Both the position numbers and the translations under genes were made by a program. Shown piece by piece: positions 34,890-47,099 of a DNA stretch of 64,000 nucleotides. Each line of letters opens with the position of its first letter. The stretch's first letter is position 1. The stretch is from Clarkia xantiana subsp. parviflora (taxonomy: Eukaryota > Streptophyta > Magnoliopsida > Myrtales > Onagraceae), in contig JAPTYO010000011.1 in the NCBI GenBank assembly GCA_036873135.1, forward strand, positions 9,756,747-9,820,746, in the 5' to 3' direction. Below the pieces are notes generated by a model, which saw only the letters and a program-made list of their open reading frames with translations, had not been told where the DNA came from and ran no database searches.

Positions 34890-35447
34890 TGTTGGATTAC
34901 GGGGACGTAATACTACGGAATGCTAAACGTGTACTAGCAAGAAATCTAATATACGCAGCGAAATTAGTACACGTACCTTTTAGCTTTTCTGCCCGAGAAC
35001 GATGTGGATGGAGTTCTGATCCTCCGGTCGGAACCACGTGCAAGTTCTTCGTCAGAAGAAGTCCCACGCAATGCAGCTCCACAACAAGACCTCTGATCGA
35101 TTCTTCAACGGAGATGGAACCTCGGACTTGATGTTGATGGTGCCGAAATTTAGACTAGGGTGACAAGTTTTCTCAATGGAGATCCTTGTTCTTAATTGTG
35201 TGTTTAAACCCTTAGGAGTAACCCCTATATATAGTATTGGGTGGAGTTGCCAAAAGGAAAATTCACCCTATGTGGTACTAGGGTTTCGGCCGAACCATGT
35301 AAAAAGGGGGGAGGCCCATTTTGGGCCTCCCTTGTCAATTACTAATTGGGTTTGGCCCAATTAGCCCAGATCGACAATTACCTAATTAACTTAGGTAATT
35401 TTAATTAACGGGCTCCTATTATGGCGCCACGTCACCATATGCTAACA
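34890..35447 (-). mobile_element. Copia element D, 3' LTR
   Basis: 558-bp LTR on the minus strand, from TGTTGGATTACGGGG at 34890 to GCTAACA at 35447, followed by the polypurine tract (35460-35448 on the minus strand). It contains TATATATAG on the minus strand at about 35230. The left flank is GTCCG; the right end of D is lost, so the duplication cannot be tested. Confidence 0.85.
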
Positions 35448-36575
35448 GCTCCCACTCGCCGGAATGGGAGGGTGCTCGTTAATCTATATGATTACGCAAT
35501 GGTATCAACATCTCAGTCTTCAGTCTTCGTCTCCGAATAGTTCATACGAGGCTTGCCGTGCGACCGGCGGATACGAAGGGCATCGTGCTACTCATCTGTT
35601 AGGAGTATTGTAGTGCCCGCAGAACGTTGATTCCCTTTCATGAACCAAACCTGTTTGAAATAAAACTATGTACCGCACTTTATCCTTGGTCAACTGTTAA
35701 TTCTCCAATTGCCCAGTTTTCCACAAAGAAATACTTCTCCAGGGCATCCGTACAAGTGTTCACAACCTTCAACTAATATCCGGTTGGCGGCCACCTAGTG
35801 AACACGAGAGTCGGTGAATTAAAGGTGAACTTGACCATCCCCATCGTTTATACCCGTAGTCTGACTCAACCGGTTTCCAAGACGTGGTCACTTGGCTGTT
35901 TTCTTTGGCACTACGCTCGTACGCCGGGAAGCGAGCATTGAGCCAGACCTTAGGTATAAGTTCTGAGTCCGTGAGGATACTTTGGATGCCTCTTCATAAG
36001 GCATCCGGGATCAATCACACGCTCAAGGTGAAGAAGTATGCGCCCTTTGAATCACAAGGATTCTAGCTAGCACAACTGAGCATGATCCCGTGGTCGAATG
36101 TGGCACGCACAGTATGAAGCACGCGTCGATAGCACACCTGGTAAAGCCAGGGATGGGATATTTCAATAATGCTATCGCAGAATCTCTCATCTGGCCTTGA
36201 ATGTGATATACAGTGATTGACAAATTCCAACTCGACGATTTACAAAACGAAGATTAAGTCATGTTGTTAAGCGTGACTATGTTATCATTTTGCTTAATCA
36301 GGTTTACTCCTCTGATTCTTAGCCAATCTTGTTATGGTAGATGTCCCTCCCTCCTTACAAGATGACTGTGCCTGTGTGACGAGGCAAGGTTCACATTCGA
36401 CATAATTTTGGTGGAAGAATTTTACTTCTTCCTACGACTTAGTTTATAGACCGTAAAACCCGATGTTGTTAATCATTATGACGTCGATAAATCATAAACT
36501 CAAATTGCAATTCTTTTATTCAAATTGAAACATAATTTCGAATGTCAAAATGTTATCACTTTTACAAGCCACACA
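35448..36575 (-). mobile_element. Element D polypurine tract and 3' spacer
   Basis: Family spacer in minus orientation, close in sequence to that of element B. No sense-strand ORF of note; the plus-strand ORF at 35884-36066 is antisense to the element. Confidence 0.65.
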
Positions 36576-36577
36576 GT

Positions 36578-37530
36578 TTAAGCCTTACGTAATCCAAGCA
36601 GTTTTACGTGCTTTTCAAAAATCTCCCTACGTAACGGCTTAGTTAAAGGGTCTGCGACCATATTGTCTGTAGGCAAGTATTCTAAAGCGATTATGTTGTC
36701 TTCCAGAACAGATTTAGTATAATTATATTTCACATCAATGTACTTTGTCCTACTATGGTACTTTGGATTCTTAACTGCCGCAATGGCCGCCTGACTGTCG
36801 GAGTACACCATCACAGGTTTACTCTTCTTGTCGGTGCCAATTAATGCAGTAAGAAGCCTTTTCAGCCAAACCGCTTCTTGTGCGTTTTTGGAGAGGGCAA
36901 CGAATTCCGATTCCATAGTGGAAAGCGCGACACAAGATTGCCTCTTGCTCACCCATGATATGGCAGAATTAGCAAGGAGGAAAACTCCTCCCGTGGTGGA
37001 CTTACGATCATCCAGATCGCCACCGTGGTCGGCGTCACTATAACCGGTCAATTCGAGCTGATCGCCCTCATAGCACAGAACGTAGTCGACAGTACCTTTC
37101 AGATATCTAATAATTCGTTTTACGGCATTTAGATGTTGATAACTAGGATCTGATTGTAATATTGCTACTAGGCCCACAGCGTAACAGATGTCTGGCCGAG
37201 TACAGAGCATGGCGTACATTAGACTCCCTACCATGCTCAGATACTCTGCATTCTTCATCTGTTCACGCTCCCGCTGGTTTTTCGGGCCATCACGCTTCGA
37301 TAGCGCGCATCCGAACACAACCGACGTATCCATGGGTTTAGCATCTAGCATTCTGAATCTTTTCAACAGTTTGTTGATATATGATTCCTGAGATAGACAT
37401 AATTTCCGGGTGGCACGATCTCGGGCAATTTTGATGCCTAAGATGTACGTGGCCTCTCCCATGTATTTCATCTCGAATGTTGATGCTAACCAGGACTTTG
37501 ATTTATTCATGAAACTCATATCGTTCGCAA
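36578..37530 (-). pseudogene. Element D RT C-terminus and RNase H
   Basis: Open for more than 310 codons on the minus strand: MNKSKSWLASTFEMKYMGEA, KLCLSQESYINKLLKRF, then RNase H with YSDADHGGDLDD, STMESEF and VYSDSQAA, ending GLRKA*. The frame is intact but homology stops just after the RT active site at about 37530, where unrelated sequence begins. D therefore lacks the rest of pol, gag and the 5' LTR here. Confidence 0.8.
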
Positions 37531-38330
37531 CAATGAAAAACTGGAAAACTGGTGCTAGTTCGAGCACACCAACGTCTACTATGTCCAAGGGAGTTTTGTT
37601 ATATAAAGCTCTTTAAGGGGGGAGCAGCGTTGGAAGCCAGGACAGGACGTGATGGATGCAGAACTCTCCCCCCCCCCCCCCCAGACATGGGGTGAAGCTT
37701 GATAGTCATTGGCTGGTTTCCAATGTCCTGGTTGTTATCGGTAAGACGTTGCATATCCTTCGGGATCCTGCTGGTTCAGGAGCTAATGCCGCTCTCATGA
37801 TGATGGCCAGGGCAGGCCGAAAACCAGTTAAGCTGCTCTCCGGAGCAAATACCCCTAACCACGACCCGTTCCGTCCGTATGCGCAGTGCGAGTTGGGCTT
37901 CGAGAACTGATCTTGGGAGAGAAGATGGCTGATCCGGACTTTGGAGTGCCGGATGCCCCCAGGCGTATTCCGCTAGGAGCGTGGAAAGCTCCAAGCCCGT
38001 GACAGGTGGTATCCCTTTCCTTAAGAAGAGGGTTTCTTCATGGCGGCTAGAGCAGGTCGCAACCTGTCCCTTTCCTTAAGAGGAGGGTTTCTTCAGTGGT
38101 GTTTTGGCTATCGACTTGACTTGTACCTTAATAGGAGAGCCTTGAGTGATTTAGTCGCCTTCTTTTTCTAGTCGTTCTTCAGAAGTCGACTTCTTCATAT
38201 ATGGTCGTCGACCATTTGTCTTTTCCTTGTCGTTCTGAACATAAATGGTCGACGACTTTTCTTTAGTCTCGCATTTAAACGTACTCGCCTTCATACTATT
38301 CTATCCTTTTAATCGTAACCCAACACAGTG
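37531..38330. other. Unclassified repeat-like DNA
   Basis: A C homopolymer at about 37668-37682, two copies of a CCTTTCCTTAAG(A/G)AGAGG unit (38008-38042 and 38069-38096) related in inverse orientation to the LTR repeats at 18.7-19.0 kb, and a GGTCGTCGACC palindrome near 38201. The short ORFs (for example 37776-37994 minus) show no known domain. Probably part of a Gypsy LTR or leader on the minus strand. Confidence 0.35.
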
Positions 38331-39408
38331 TAACGAGGGTGAATACATGTCTAAAGGCATGATGGTCCTGGATGATCTCATCAACACCTACCCAGGTGTT
38401 ACTGGATCTGTGTCTGGCTCGACCTCCGGTTCTTCATCGTCAGTGTATGGAGTTGATTGAGTTTCTTCAATATCCAACTCAATCTTAACTCCCACTTGCT
38501 TTGGAGTCTCTGAAACCTTCTGATATTTGTCTTTGTACAAGAAATCTTCATCAAAAGTCACGTCACAGTGTCTCAGGATCTTTTTGTTCTTCTCATCCCA
38601 AAACCTTTAGCCGAATTTGTCAGAACCATAACCTATGAAGTAGTAGTTCACAGCCATGGCACAAACTTGTCTCTCTTCTCTGGATTTACATGAACATAAG
38701 TTGTGCACCCAAAAGTCCTCAGGTGAGAATACCAGAGTTCTTTTTCTGTCCATACCTCTTCATGAATATTGAACCCCATACGAACTGAAGGTCCCCTGTT
38801 GATAAAGTAGGGCAGCTGTGTTAATAGCACCTGCCAAGAATATCTTGGGCAGTCCATAATGAATTCTCATTCTCCGTGCAAGTTCTTTCAATGTCCTGTT
38901 CATCCCCTCAGCGATGAAATTCTGTCTTGCATGCAAAGAACTGTCTTCATCAGTCCGATTCCATCACCTGCACAGAATGATATGAATTCTTACTTTTCTT
39001 ACTCCCCTCCGTTGTCAGACCTCAGACACGTGATCTTCAGTCCAGTCTGAATCTCAACTTCAACTTTCCACTTCTTGAGGAAACACGTCTAACTTGCCCC
39101 TTCAAGTAGTAAACCCACACCTTCCTACTGAAATCATCAATGAAGGTAACATAGAACCTGGACTGCCAAGTGTTGAAACTGGAGTTGGCCCCTAAACATC
39201 TGTATAGAATTATTCAAACCGCTCATTATTTGGCTCCCTTGGGGTCTTTTTGAAACTAACTCGTTTCTGCTTCCCCATAACACAACTCTCACAGAGCCTC
39301 ATGTCAACATTTTTCAGACCCTCTAAAGCGTCTTTATCCCCCGGCATATTTATCCATTTAACGCTCATGTGTCCAAGTCTGTTATGCCACAGACATAAAC
39401 TGGAAGCA
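38331..39408 (-). pseudogene. Tork-like Copia integrase region, decayed
   Basis: Minus-strand pieces in several frames: LCLWHNRLGHMSVKWI, LCESCVMGKQKRVSF, then AGAINTAALL, and the integrase C-terminal region HCDVTFDEDFLYKDKYQKV, ending in an acidic linker near 38390. Stops and frameshifts interrupt it. RT and RNase H are absent; the element breaks at about 38330. Confidence 0.7.
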
Positions 39409-39413
39409 CTCTC

Positions 39414-40425
39414 CTAAATAACAGCTGCGTTTATACACCCTTCATTGGTGTACAAGGTTTTGGATTTGAGTCCACGTGCTACAACCATAACACCCTTCTT
39501 AATCTTCCAAGAACCCTTCCCAAACTCTGCTGCATAACTTGTGTTATCCAACTGACCAACCAAGATCAGATTCTTCTTAAGACCATGAATGTACCTGATA
39601 TCTTCCAATGTCCACTGATTTCCTTCTGAAGTGTGAATGCAGACATTCCCCTTCCTTTTGATCTCTAATGCTTTGTTCTTCTTCTTTGGTTTCGGACAAT
39701 CAGATCGAAAGTGGCCTTTTTCACCACAGTTCCAACATGATCCTTGTGGTCTTCCTGGAGATTTTCCCATGATTTTTTTATTTTGAGCGTCTATGATGAT
39801 TTGGGCCATTTGATTTACTCATCCCTCTTCTGTCAACTCTGAGAGCACGTCCTGATGACTCACTAATTTCTCCTTTGTGAATGCTTTCACTAAGGAAAAC
39901 ATCTCGGATTTCATCAAACTTCAGCTTCTCAGATCCACGACTACTAACTCTGGAAACACTAGTATCCCACGACTCGGGCAGAGATGACAGCAAAATCAAA
40001 GCTTTAACTGCATCTTCAAAGTTAATATCAATAGAACTCGGTTGCGAAACAATCATATTAAATACATTTATATGTTCAGCAACAGAACCACCTTCAACCA
40101 TCTGTAAATTGAACAATCTACAAATCAAGTATACATTAATCATCGTCGATGGTTTATCGTACATGTTAGCCAACGCCATCAGCATGCCCGCCATTGATGT
40201 TTCTTTGACAATGTTGAATGCAACGTTCCTAGACAGACACAATCAAATCAACCCCAGTGCTTGTCGATCCTAGAGCTTTCACTGTTGCCCATTCGTAGAC
40301 CCTGGCTTCTCCCCACACAAGAATTCGTACAAATCTTTCTAGTGCAGATAATATTCAATCTGCAACTTGCAGAAACCGAAATTGTTTCCATCGACCTTCT
40401 CAATTTCAGCCTTCGACATCTCCAT
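39414..40425 (-). pseudogene. Tork-like Copia gag and pre-integrase region
   Basis: Gag starts near the ATG at 40425 with several stops, then runs open at 40242-39778 (LANMYDKPSTMINVYLICRL, LSSLPESWDT). The next frame has one CCHC knuckle CWNCGEKGHFRSDC, then passes directly to the GAG-pre-integrase segment (EGNQWTLEDIRYIHGLKKNL). The protease that normally lies between knuckle and pre-integrase segment is missing, so an internal deletion is likely. Confidence 0.75.
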
Positions 40426-40450
40426 CTTCAGCGATCGTCTGAATCTCCTT

Positions 40451-40465
40451 AGCTCTGATACGAGC
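40451..40465 (-). other. Primer-binding site of the Tork-like element
   Basis: On the minus strand TATCAGAGC follows the LTR end CTAACA at a short distance (damaged initiator-methionine type site). Confidence 0.6.
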
Positions 40466-40709
40466 TGTTAGGATCGATTATCTCAACACTCACGAAAACG
40501 AATAGAGAAGATAAGATTCAACGTGGTTCGGTCAATTTGACCTACTTCCACAGGCAATGGCGGCTGGCGTTTATACATTATCATAGAGATTACACTTTTA
40601 GGAGAATACAACACTATATATAACAGCATAGAATAAACTCATAAATCCTAATAATTTTGTCGGCCCAACAACTAGGCCCAAACCATAACCAGGCTCCACT
40701 AACTCAACA
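40466..40709 (-). mobile_element. Tork-like Copia 5' LTR
   Basis: 244 bp, opening TGTTAGGATCGA on the plus strand and ending ACTCAACA at 40709. It is the size usual for short Copia LTRs. The partner LTR is not in the window. Confidence 0.65.
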
Positions 40710-40751
40710 TAAAAAATCATAAAAGTTCTAAATCTTAATCTTTGTTTGCAG

Positions 40752-40929
40752 TATGATATTATATCGAAGATGAAGGATAGATGAGATACCTATAATGACG
40801 CGGAAAAAGAATTCAACCGGTTTGTCATTTTCTATTCAGTTCTTTTACCATGATGATCATGAAAGTTGTCATGTACAGATATGCAAAATTAGATTAGTGT
40901 CCCAATAGTTGGTATTGAAAATTTCAAAT
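40752..40929 (+). pseudogene. Possible host exon fragment left of the hAT element
   Basis: After a TTTGTTTGCAG acceptor-like site the plus strand reads YDIISKMKDR, one stop, then DTYNDAEKEFNRFVIFYSVL. This composition and the splice-like border suggest a decayed host exon. I do not recognise the protein. It directly precedes the hAT target site. Confidence 0.3.
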
Positions 40930-40938
40930 CAGTGTTGT

Positions 40939-41100
40939 CAAAGGCGGGCGCCTCGGCGCCTTGGGCGCTCGCCTGAGGCGTTTTCCGGCCTCCCCGCCCT
41001 AGGCCTGTCAGGGGCGGTGGGTTTCACAGGGGCGGAAAAGGCGCCCGCCTTTCTCTGGAGGCGCCCAGGCGCTGGGCGCTCGCTTGAGGCGCTTTAGGGT
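40939..41100. promoter_or_regulatory. hAT left subterminal GGCGCC cluster
   Basis: Many copies of GGCGCC, GGGCGCTCGC and GAGGCG in both orientations. The right end (44935-44995) has a shorter matching set. Presumed transposase-binding region. Confidence 0.7.
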
Positions 41101-41374
41101 TAAAAAAAAAATTTTAATTAAAAAAAAAAAAAACAGAAAACGGTTTGCCTTCTTTTATATAGGACGGCGCGCGGCACAGAAGACAAACTTGATTGAATTG
41201 AAACGCCGGAGAGCTGGCATCGTATTGAAAAGACACAGAAGACAAACTCTTCTTCTTCTCTTCTTCTTCTATCTTCTTCTTCTCTTCTTCTTCTATCTTC
41301 TTCTTCTTCTATCTTCACTTCAAGAGACTCAAGACCAGTGCTGTGATATTCCTGTCTTCATCTCCACTCTCCAG

Positions 41375-42046
41375 GTAACTTCCTATCTTCATCTTCCTTC
41401 TTCAATTTTCAGTTTATGATTTTATTTTCCGGGTTCTAGGCTTCTAGCTTTCTGGTTTGTTTCTTTCTGCAGTATTGCACTATTGCTGTTGTTGTTTTAT
41501 GTTCTGTTTCTAGCTTTTTCTGGTTGTTGTCTGTTAGTCTTTTTCTGGTTGTTGTCTGTTAGTCTTTTTCTTTTTCTGGTTGTTGTCTGTTAGTCTTTTT
41601 CTGCAGTATTGCTGTTGTTGTTATCTGTTAGTCTTTTTCAGTTTTCTGCAGTATTGCGTTGTTCTTTTTCTGCACATGTATGTTATGTTACATACTTACA
41701 TACTTACATACGTCCATGATTCTGGTCTTTAATCAGTGCTAGATAACCTCTTCACTCGGCTTAATCTTCACGAAAAAAAGCTATAGCCACAGATACAAGT
41801 ATCTCCTCTAACCATATTTAAGTAGCAAAATTTTCAATCTAAAAGAGACCCCGTTTTTACATGGAAAATCCAACTGCTAGACAAATAAAACGACCAAAAA
41901 AACAAAAATTACAATATATCGATGCATGATAACAACTGGTGGCATTTGTGTTCTAACCACAAGATCTCAAAATATAACTGCTGCTGATAGAAGTCATATC
42001 CAATCTGTGAATCATCATTAATCGGTATACATTTGTTTAATTTCAG
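41375..42046 (+). other. 5' UTR intron of the hAT transposase gene (inferred)
   Basis: A CT-rich leader (41240-41370) ends CTCCAG|GTAACT at 41374/41375; a pyrimidine-rich acceptor TTTAATTTCAG ends at 42046, three bases before the ATG. Splicing would give a short leader. Confidence 0.5.
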
Positions 42047-42049
42047 ATT

Positions 42050-44743
42050 ATGGCTGAACCCAGTACAAAAAGGAAGGATCCAGCTTGGCAACATGCATCT
42101 TTGGCCGATCCAAACGATCGAAATTCAGTCACATGTATACATTGCATGAAGGTGACAAAAGGTGGAATTCATAGACATAAGCAACACCTGATTGGGGGCT
42201 ACAAGAATGTGACGATGTGTCTGAAATGTCCGGCAGCGGTGAGGCAGGAATTGAGGGAGTACGAAGAGAAAAAGAAGAAACAAAAGATGGACCACCAGTT
42301 GCCCGAAGTTGATGAATTTGATAATCCACTAGAGGATGATGAGCAAGCTCAACCTGCAAATCGTAAGAGAGGTAATCAAGCAGCTTTGATTCCGAATCCG
42401 AAGAAGGCAAAAGCGAAGGGTCCAATAGATTCCTACTTCACGACGAAGCCTGAAACAGTGGTTCAGCGCAGGAAGCAAGTCCAGATGAGACAGACAAATA
42501 TTGATGAAAAACTTGATAAGGAGAGAAGGGCGGCAACAATTCAATATATTGCAAAGTACTTCTACCAGGCAGGTAATTCTTTCAATCAAGTTAAACTTGA
42601 TAGCTTTAAGTGTATGGTAGAGGCAATTGGACAGTATGGTCCAAATTTGAAGCCACCTTCTTATCATGAAATGAGGGTGACATTGTTGAACAATGAAGTC
42701 GCTCATACTAGAGAGTTATTGAAGGAACACCAAAAGAGGTGGGAAATTGAAGGGTGCTCGATCATGTCAGATGGTTGGACTAGCAGAACTGGTCAAACTA
42801 TCATAAACTTTCTGGTTAACTCTTCAATAGGAAGTGCATTTTTGGAATCTGTTGATGCATCAGAATATTCAAAGACAGGTGAGAAGACCTTTGAATTGCT
42901 CGATAGATTTGTGGATACGATAGGCGAAGACAATATCATTCAGGTTATTACAGATAATGGGTCAAACTTCAAGAAGGCGGGCAAGTATCTAGAAGCGAAG
43001 AGAGAACATTTGTATTGGACTCCATGTGCTGCGCATTGTTTAGATTTGATGCTTGAAGATATTGGCAAACTACGTATTGCCGCCAGAACTATAAAGGAAG
43101 CATCGAATTTGACTCGCTTCATTTATAATCATTCAGCTGTTCTTACGTTGATGAGACAAATGACTAAAGGAGCAAATCTTGTTAGGCCTGCAATTACTAG
43201 ATTTGCAACCAGTTATCTTTGCTTGAAGAGTATTCATCAACAGAAAACTGCATTGAGGAGTATGATCATGCATGTCTGAGAAGTGGATTCAAAGTGCGTG
43301 GTCAAAAGACAGAAAGGCAAAGGAAGTGAAGCTGACAATATTGAAGACATCATTTTGGAATAATGTGTTTTGGATTTTGAAAGTGATGGGGCCTCTTGTT
43401 AAAGTTCTTCGGATGGTTGACAACGAGAAGAAACCCGCCATGGGCTACATTTATGAAGCTATGGACAGAGCCAAAGAAACCATTCAAAAGTCTTTCAACG
43501 GCAAAGAAGAGAAGTACAAAGAAGTCTTCAAAATAATTGATGCTCGATGGGAATGCCAACTTCACCGACCATTGCATGCTGCAGGTAATTTTTTTAAACA
43601 CATAATAATACTATTATTCAAATTTTTAAACATAACTTCTGTGACAATATATTATTATTGCATGATGCAGGTCATTTTTTGAACCCGGAGTACTATTATT
43701 CAAATCCAAATATACAATTTGATAATGAGGTTATGGAAGGGTTTTACCAATGCGTGCAAAGGTTGGTTAAAGATAAGCATGAGCAAACTCTTATCTTGGA
43801 TGAGTTGAAGATATACAAGGAGGCTAGAGGTTTATTTGCTATAAGTCTCGCTGTGAACACAAGGGGCAAAAAACCACCAGGTAATGTTTTGTTTAATTTG
43901 GTTATGATTACCTTTATAATTATTGTATATTATATAATGAATTCAAACCTGAAATATATTTATTTCTTATTTTCAATTTTGCAGCTGAATGGTGGTCTCT
44001 TTTTGGGTCAAGTGCTCCACATTTGCAAAAACTTGCTATCAAGATCTTAAGCCTCACATGTAGTGCTTCGGGGTGTGAGCGCAATTGGAGTGTATTTGAG
44101 CAGGTAATTTTAATAATATAAATTATTATTTTGTAATTGTCTTTGTGCAATTGACAGTTGCTCATGCTAACTTTACTTGTTTTTTATTCAGCTCCATACT
44201 CCTAGAAGGAACAAGTTGCTAGCTAAGACTTTGAATGATTTGGTTTTTGTAAAGTACAACCAATCTTTAAAGGCTCGCTATGATAAACTTGAACCTGATG
44301 GCAAAATTACTTTGGATGATATTGATGAAAGCAATGAGTGGTTGGAAGATTTTGGTGAGTTGGAGGATGAAGATGCAGAGAATGATGCATATATTCTTAG
44401 TGATGATGATGATCAAACCGGAAGTGAGACAAGGTTAACATGGGGTATGATAGGCGCGGCATCTGGAGCCGAAGAGCCAGCTAGAGAAACTAGGAAGCAA
44501 GCTCATAAACATAGATTGTCTGACATTTCTGGACCTTCTACTACTAGTGCTCGTGGTTCCACTTCCAAAACTAGTTCCAAGTCCAAAGGTAAAAGAGTGT
44601 CTACAATGGATACTTTTGAGGAGATGGAGGCTGTGGATGAGTATGAGACAGATGAAGAAGATATTTACAAATCAGATAATGGGGATGAAGAAGATGAAGA
44701 TTTGTTTATTGATGAGAATGATGAGAGTGATGGAGATTATTAG
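42050..44743 (+). pseudogene. hAT transposase, one frameshift
   Basis: Exons 42050-43584, 43671-43880, 43985-44103 and 44192-44743, all with GT-AG introns, give about 804 residues if a +1 frameshift at about 43262-43275 is ignored. An N-terminal BED-type zinc finger (CIHC ... HKQHL) is followed by DUF659: SIMSDGWTSR and VITDNGSNF carry the catalytic Asp residues, and TPCAAHCLDLML the conserved Cys-His region. Exon 3 holds the hAT dimerization motif (GCERNWSVFEQ), and the C-terminus is acidic. The protein would bind the GGCGCC-rich ends and move the element. The frameshift (MHV* beside MSEKW) probably inactivates it unless it is a sequencing error. Confidence 0.85.
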
Positions 44744-45018
44744 CTAGCTACTAGATATTAGTTGACGGTTCTTTTAGAATTTAGATAATTAAACTTGATA
44801 TTTTGGTATGCTACACTATTAGTAAAAGCTATATATCTTTTAAACTTAGAATTTTCAGTTTGAGTATTTTACATATGGTAATTTGCATACAAGTCAACAA
44901 TTTAACTACTGTCGCCTTTTTCATTGAGGCGAGCGCCTCATTGGCGCCTCAAATTTGAGGCGATATTTGGCCTCATCGCCTCGAGGCGCCTTTTTTTTTT
45001 TACAACACTGTTTCAAAT

Positions 45019-45689
45019 TGGTTCATCTTCCTTCATCACCACTTAGACATTGTTTTATTTAAATGTTAATCGTGGAGATTTTGTGACCTGTTTGCAGGTT
45101 TTTGGATCGGAATGTGTGTTGCTTAAGAATGACCCTTTCATGTAACAAGTTTATATTGATGAGAAGTCGAATAAAATGAAAACTAGCTGATCTCAACATT
45201 TTTATTTGTCATTTTTCTATTGATAATATTTTCAACTTTTGTTTTCATTTAAGAGTTAAAGAAGACAACCTAATTAGACTTTCAGAGTTTGTGAAATAAA
45301 ATTGTATGCACACACATCGTATATAGTGTGTATCAATTGTATGCATATACATCGTAATTTTAAATGTGTATAATTTAAATATGTAGTGTTTCATTTATAT
45401 TGAATAAATTATTAAATTAAAAAAATTAATAATTAAATTTGATTTTGATTTTTTTAATAATATAACAATTTATATACAATATTTACCTCACAACACGCAA
45501 ATCAGCTAACTAGTTTTCTAATATATATTTATGATTACGTATTAAAAAAAATAAATCGAACGAGTGTAATATAGTTGTAGATTATGTGATATCAATATAA
45601 AATTCTTTTATCAGGTGCATTATTTGATGTGCTATGTAAGTAAAACGAACCGCTGGACATATATATACATATATTTATATTAATATTAT
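45019..45689. other. Right flank of hAT; possible last-exon fragment, otherwise AT-rich
   Basis: A TGACCTGTTTGCAG acceptor-like site at about 45099 is followed by VFGSECVLLKNDPFM and a stop, possibly the end of the same unknown gene as the fragment at 40752. The remainder (45150-45689) is AT-rich with no gene. Confidence 0.3.
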
Positions 45690-46208
45690 GGGATAATAAT
45701 CTATGAAATGTCTGAATTTTGACCCATTAATCGGAGAGGTTTGAATTTTCAAAAGTTAATTTGGAAGGTCTGAATTTTCAACTTTGTTGAATTTTGGTTT
45801 TCCGTCCATTTTTAGGTTAAATTTAACAGAATTGTGTGAAATAACACTTTTACTCCTTTTAATATTTTTTTTATTTAATACCTTATTTGAGATAATGTGA
45901 AATGACAAAATTACCCCTGAAGTCAAATTAAGAAAATGCTTGTTTTCGCTTTAAAGGGCATTTTCGTCTTTTCAAGTCAAGCATGTGAGGGGCACACTTT
46001 GGTCGGAGGGCATTTTCGGGATTTAAGTTTATTTATGGTCACATGCCAAGCATATGACCAAATTCCATCAGTTTTAACAGCAAAAATTGACAGAGACCTC
46101 TTATATCAACAAAGTTGAAAATTCAGACATTCCAAATTAACATTTGAAAATTCAGACATCTCCGGTTAACATGTGTCAAAATTCAGACATTTCATATGTT
46201 ATTAACCC
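45690..46208. mobile_element. Mutator-type foldback element 3
   Basis: 519 bp, opening GGGATAATAATCTATGAAAT and ending with the inverse ATTTCATATGTTATTAACCC. Flanks TAATATTAT (45681-45689) and TTATATTAT (46209-46217) match at 8 of 9 bases. The arms hold several GTCTGAATTTT repeats. Confidence 0.82.
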
Positions 46209-46209
46209 T

Positions 46210-46214
<5 letters not shown>

Positions 46215-46261
<47 letters not shown>
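46215..46261. repeat. (TA)n microsatellite
   Basis: About 23 TA units directly after foldback element 3. Confidence 0.95.
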
Positions 46262-46264
<3 letters not shown>

Positions 46265-46491
46265 ATAATGTATATAACTATCAATTATCAAGTATCAAAT
46301 CAAATTATATCAATTTAGAATTCTTTCGTCACACACAAAACTACAAAAGTAGATGTCACATGTCAGAGACTCAGAGTACATAAAAATTAGGGTTATATAG
46401 ATAATATTGTTTATAAACGTTGTTGGGAATTGTGATACCTTTCCGGCCGGGAGATTTTTTTATTTATTTTTTATTTTTTTTCCGCGAGGTG
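46262..46491. other. Flank before element E
   Basis: AT-rich, with T-rich tracts near 46456-46480. No gene seen. Confidence 0.5.
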
Positions 46492-47086
46492 GGTAAGTAT
46501 ATGGTGATGGACGCCATAAATGGAAGCTCATTATATGTATATGTTATCTAAGACAATTGGGTAAACGTCACATCAGGACATTGTGTCGAACCAAATCGTA
46601 ATTGACATGAGAGGCCCAAATCGGGCCTCCTCCCTAAAGTGGCCGACCGAATTATGTAGGGGGCGAAGTGGACTTTTGTCCACTTTGCACCTCCTATTTA
46701 TATGGGGTGTTAGGGTTTTATTAGGGCTATTCATAATTCCTCCCTTGTGGTGATTTAAGAGAAAACCCTCTCTCCCAAAACACACATACTTCGGCCGAAC
46801 CACATCCAACACCAAGGGTGTGCCAATTTGCTTTCGAGCAAACACTCCGGAGATCCGTCCCTGCCAAGAATAGATCAGAGGCTTTGCCGTGGAGAATATA
46901 GCGCATAGGGCTTTCTTAACAAAAACATCTACGGGTGCCGACCGGAGGACCGTGAACTCCCTGCTGCAGGATCTTAGGGCTACGAATTACGCCTGAGGTA
47001 TCTGCGAATCTTCCGCTGCGTAATATTTATTACTAGCATGTACCATGTTTGTAGTATCCGTAGTGATTACTCCCCGTAATCTAACA
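46492..47086 (+). repeat. Element E 5' LTR
   Basis: About 595 bp. The start GGTAAGTATATGGTGATGG differs from the TG start of its relatives; the end is CTAACA. The hairpin AAGTGGAC-tttt-GTCCACTT (46666-46685) lies before the TATA-like CTATTTATA (46692-46700). Confidence 0.8.
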
Positions 47087-47087
47087 G

Positions 47088-47099
47088 TGGTATCATAGC
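47088..47099 (+). other. Element E primer-binding site
   Basis: TGGTATCATAGC, one mismatch to the initiator-methionine tRNA site. Confidence 0.85.

Larger units (their letters stand above)
40930..45010 (+). mobile_element. Complete hAT transposon (4,081 bp)
   Basis: Terminal inverted repeats open CAGTGTTGT (40930) and close ACAACACTG (45010), with perfect 8-bp duplications TTTCAAAT (40922-40929 and 45011-45018). Both subterminal regions are packed with GGCGCC/GAGGCG motifs in stark contrast to the AT-rich flanks; such motifs are the usual transposase-binding clusters of hAT elements. It encodes one transposase on the plus strand. Confidence 0.95.

Noticed and set aside
37776..37994. 72-codon minus-strand ORF as a gene
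   Set aside because: No domain, no relatives in the window, and it sits in repeat-like DNA.
45490..45530. Second Helitron end (CTAG at about 45511)
   Set aside because: There is no GC hairpin before it and no 5' partner.
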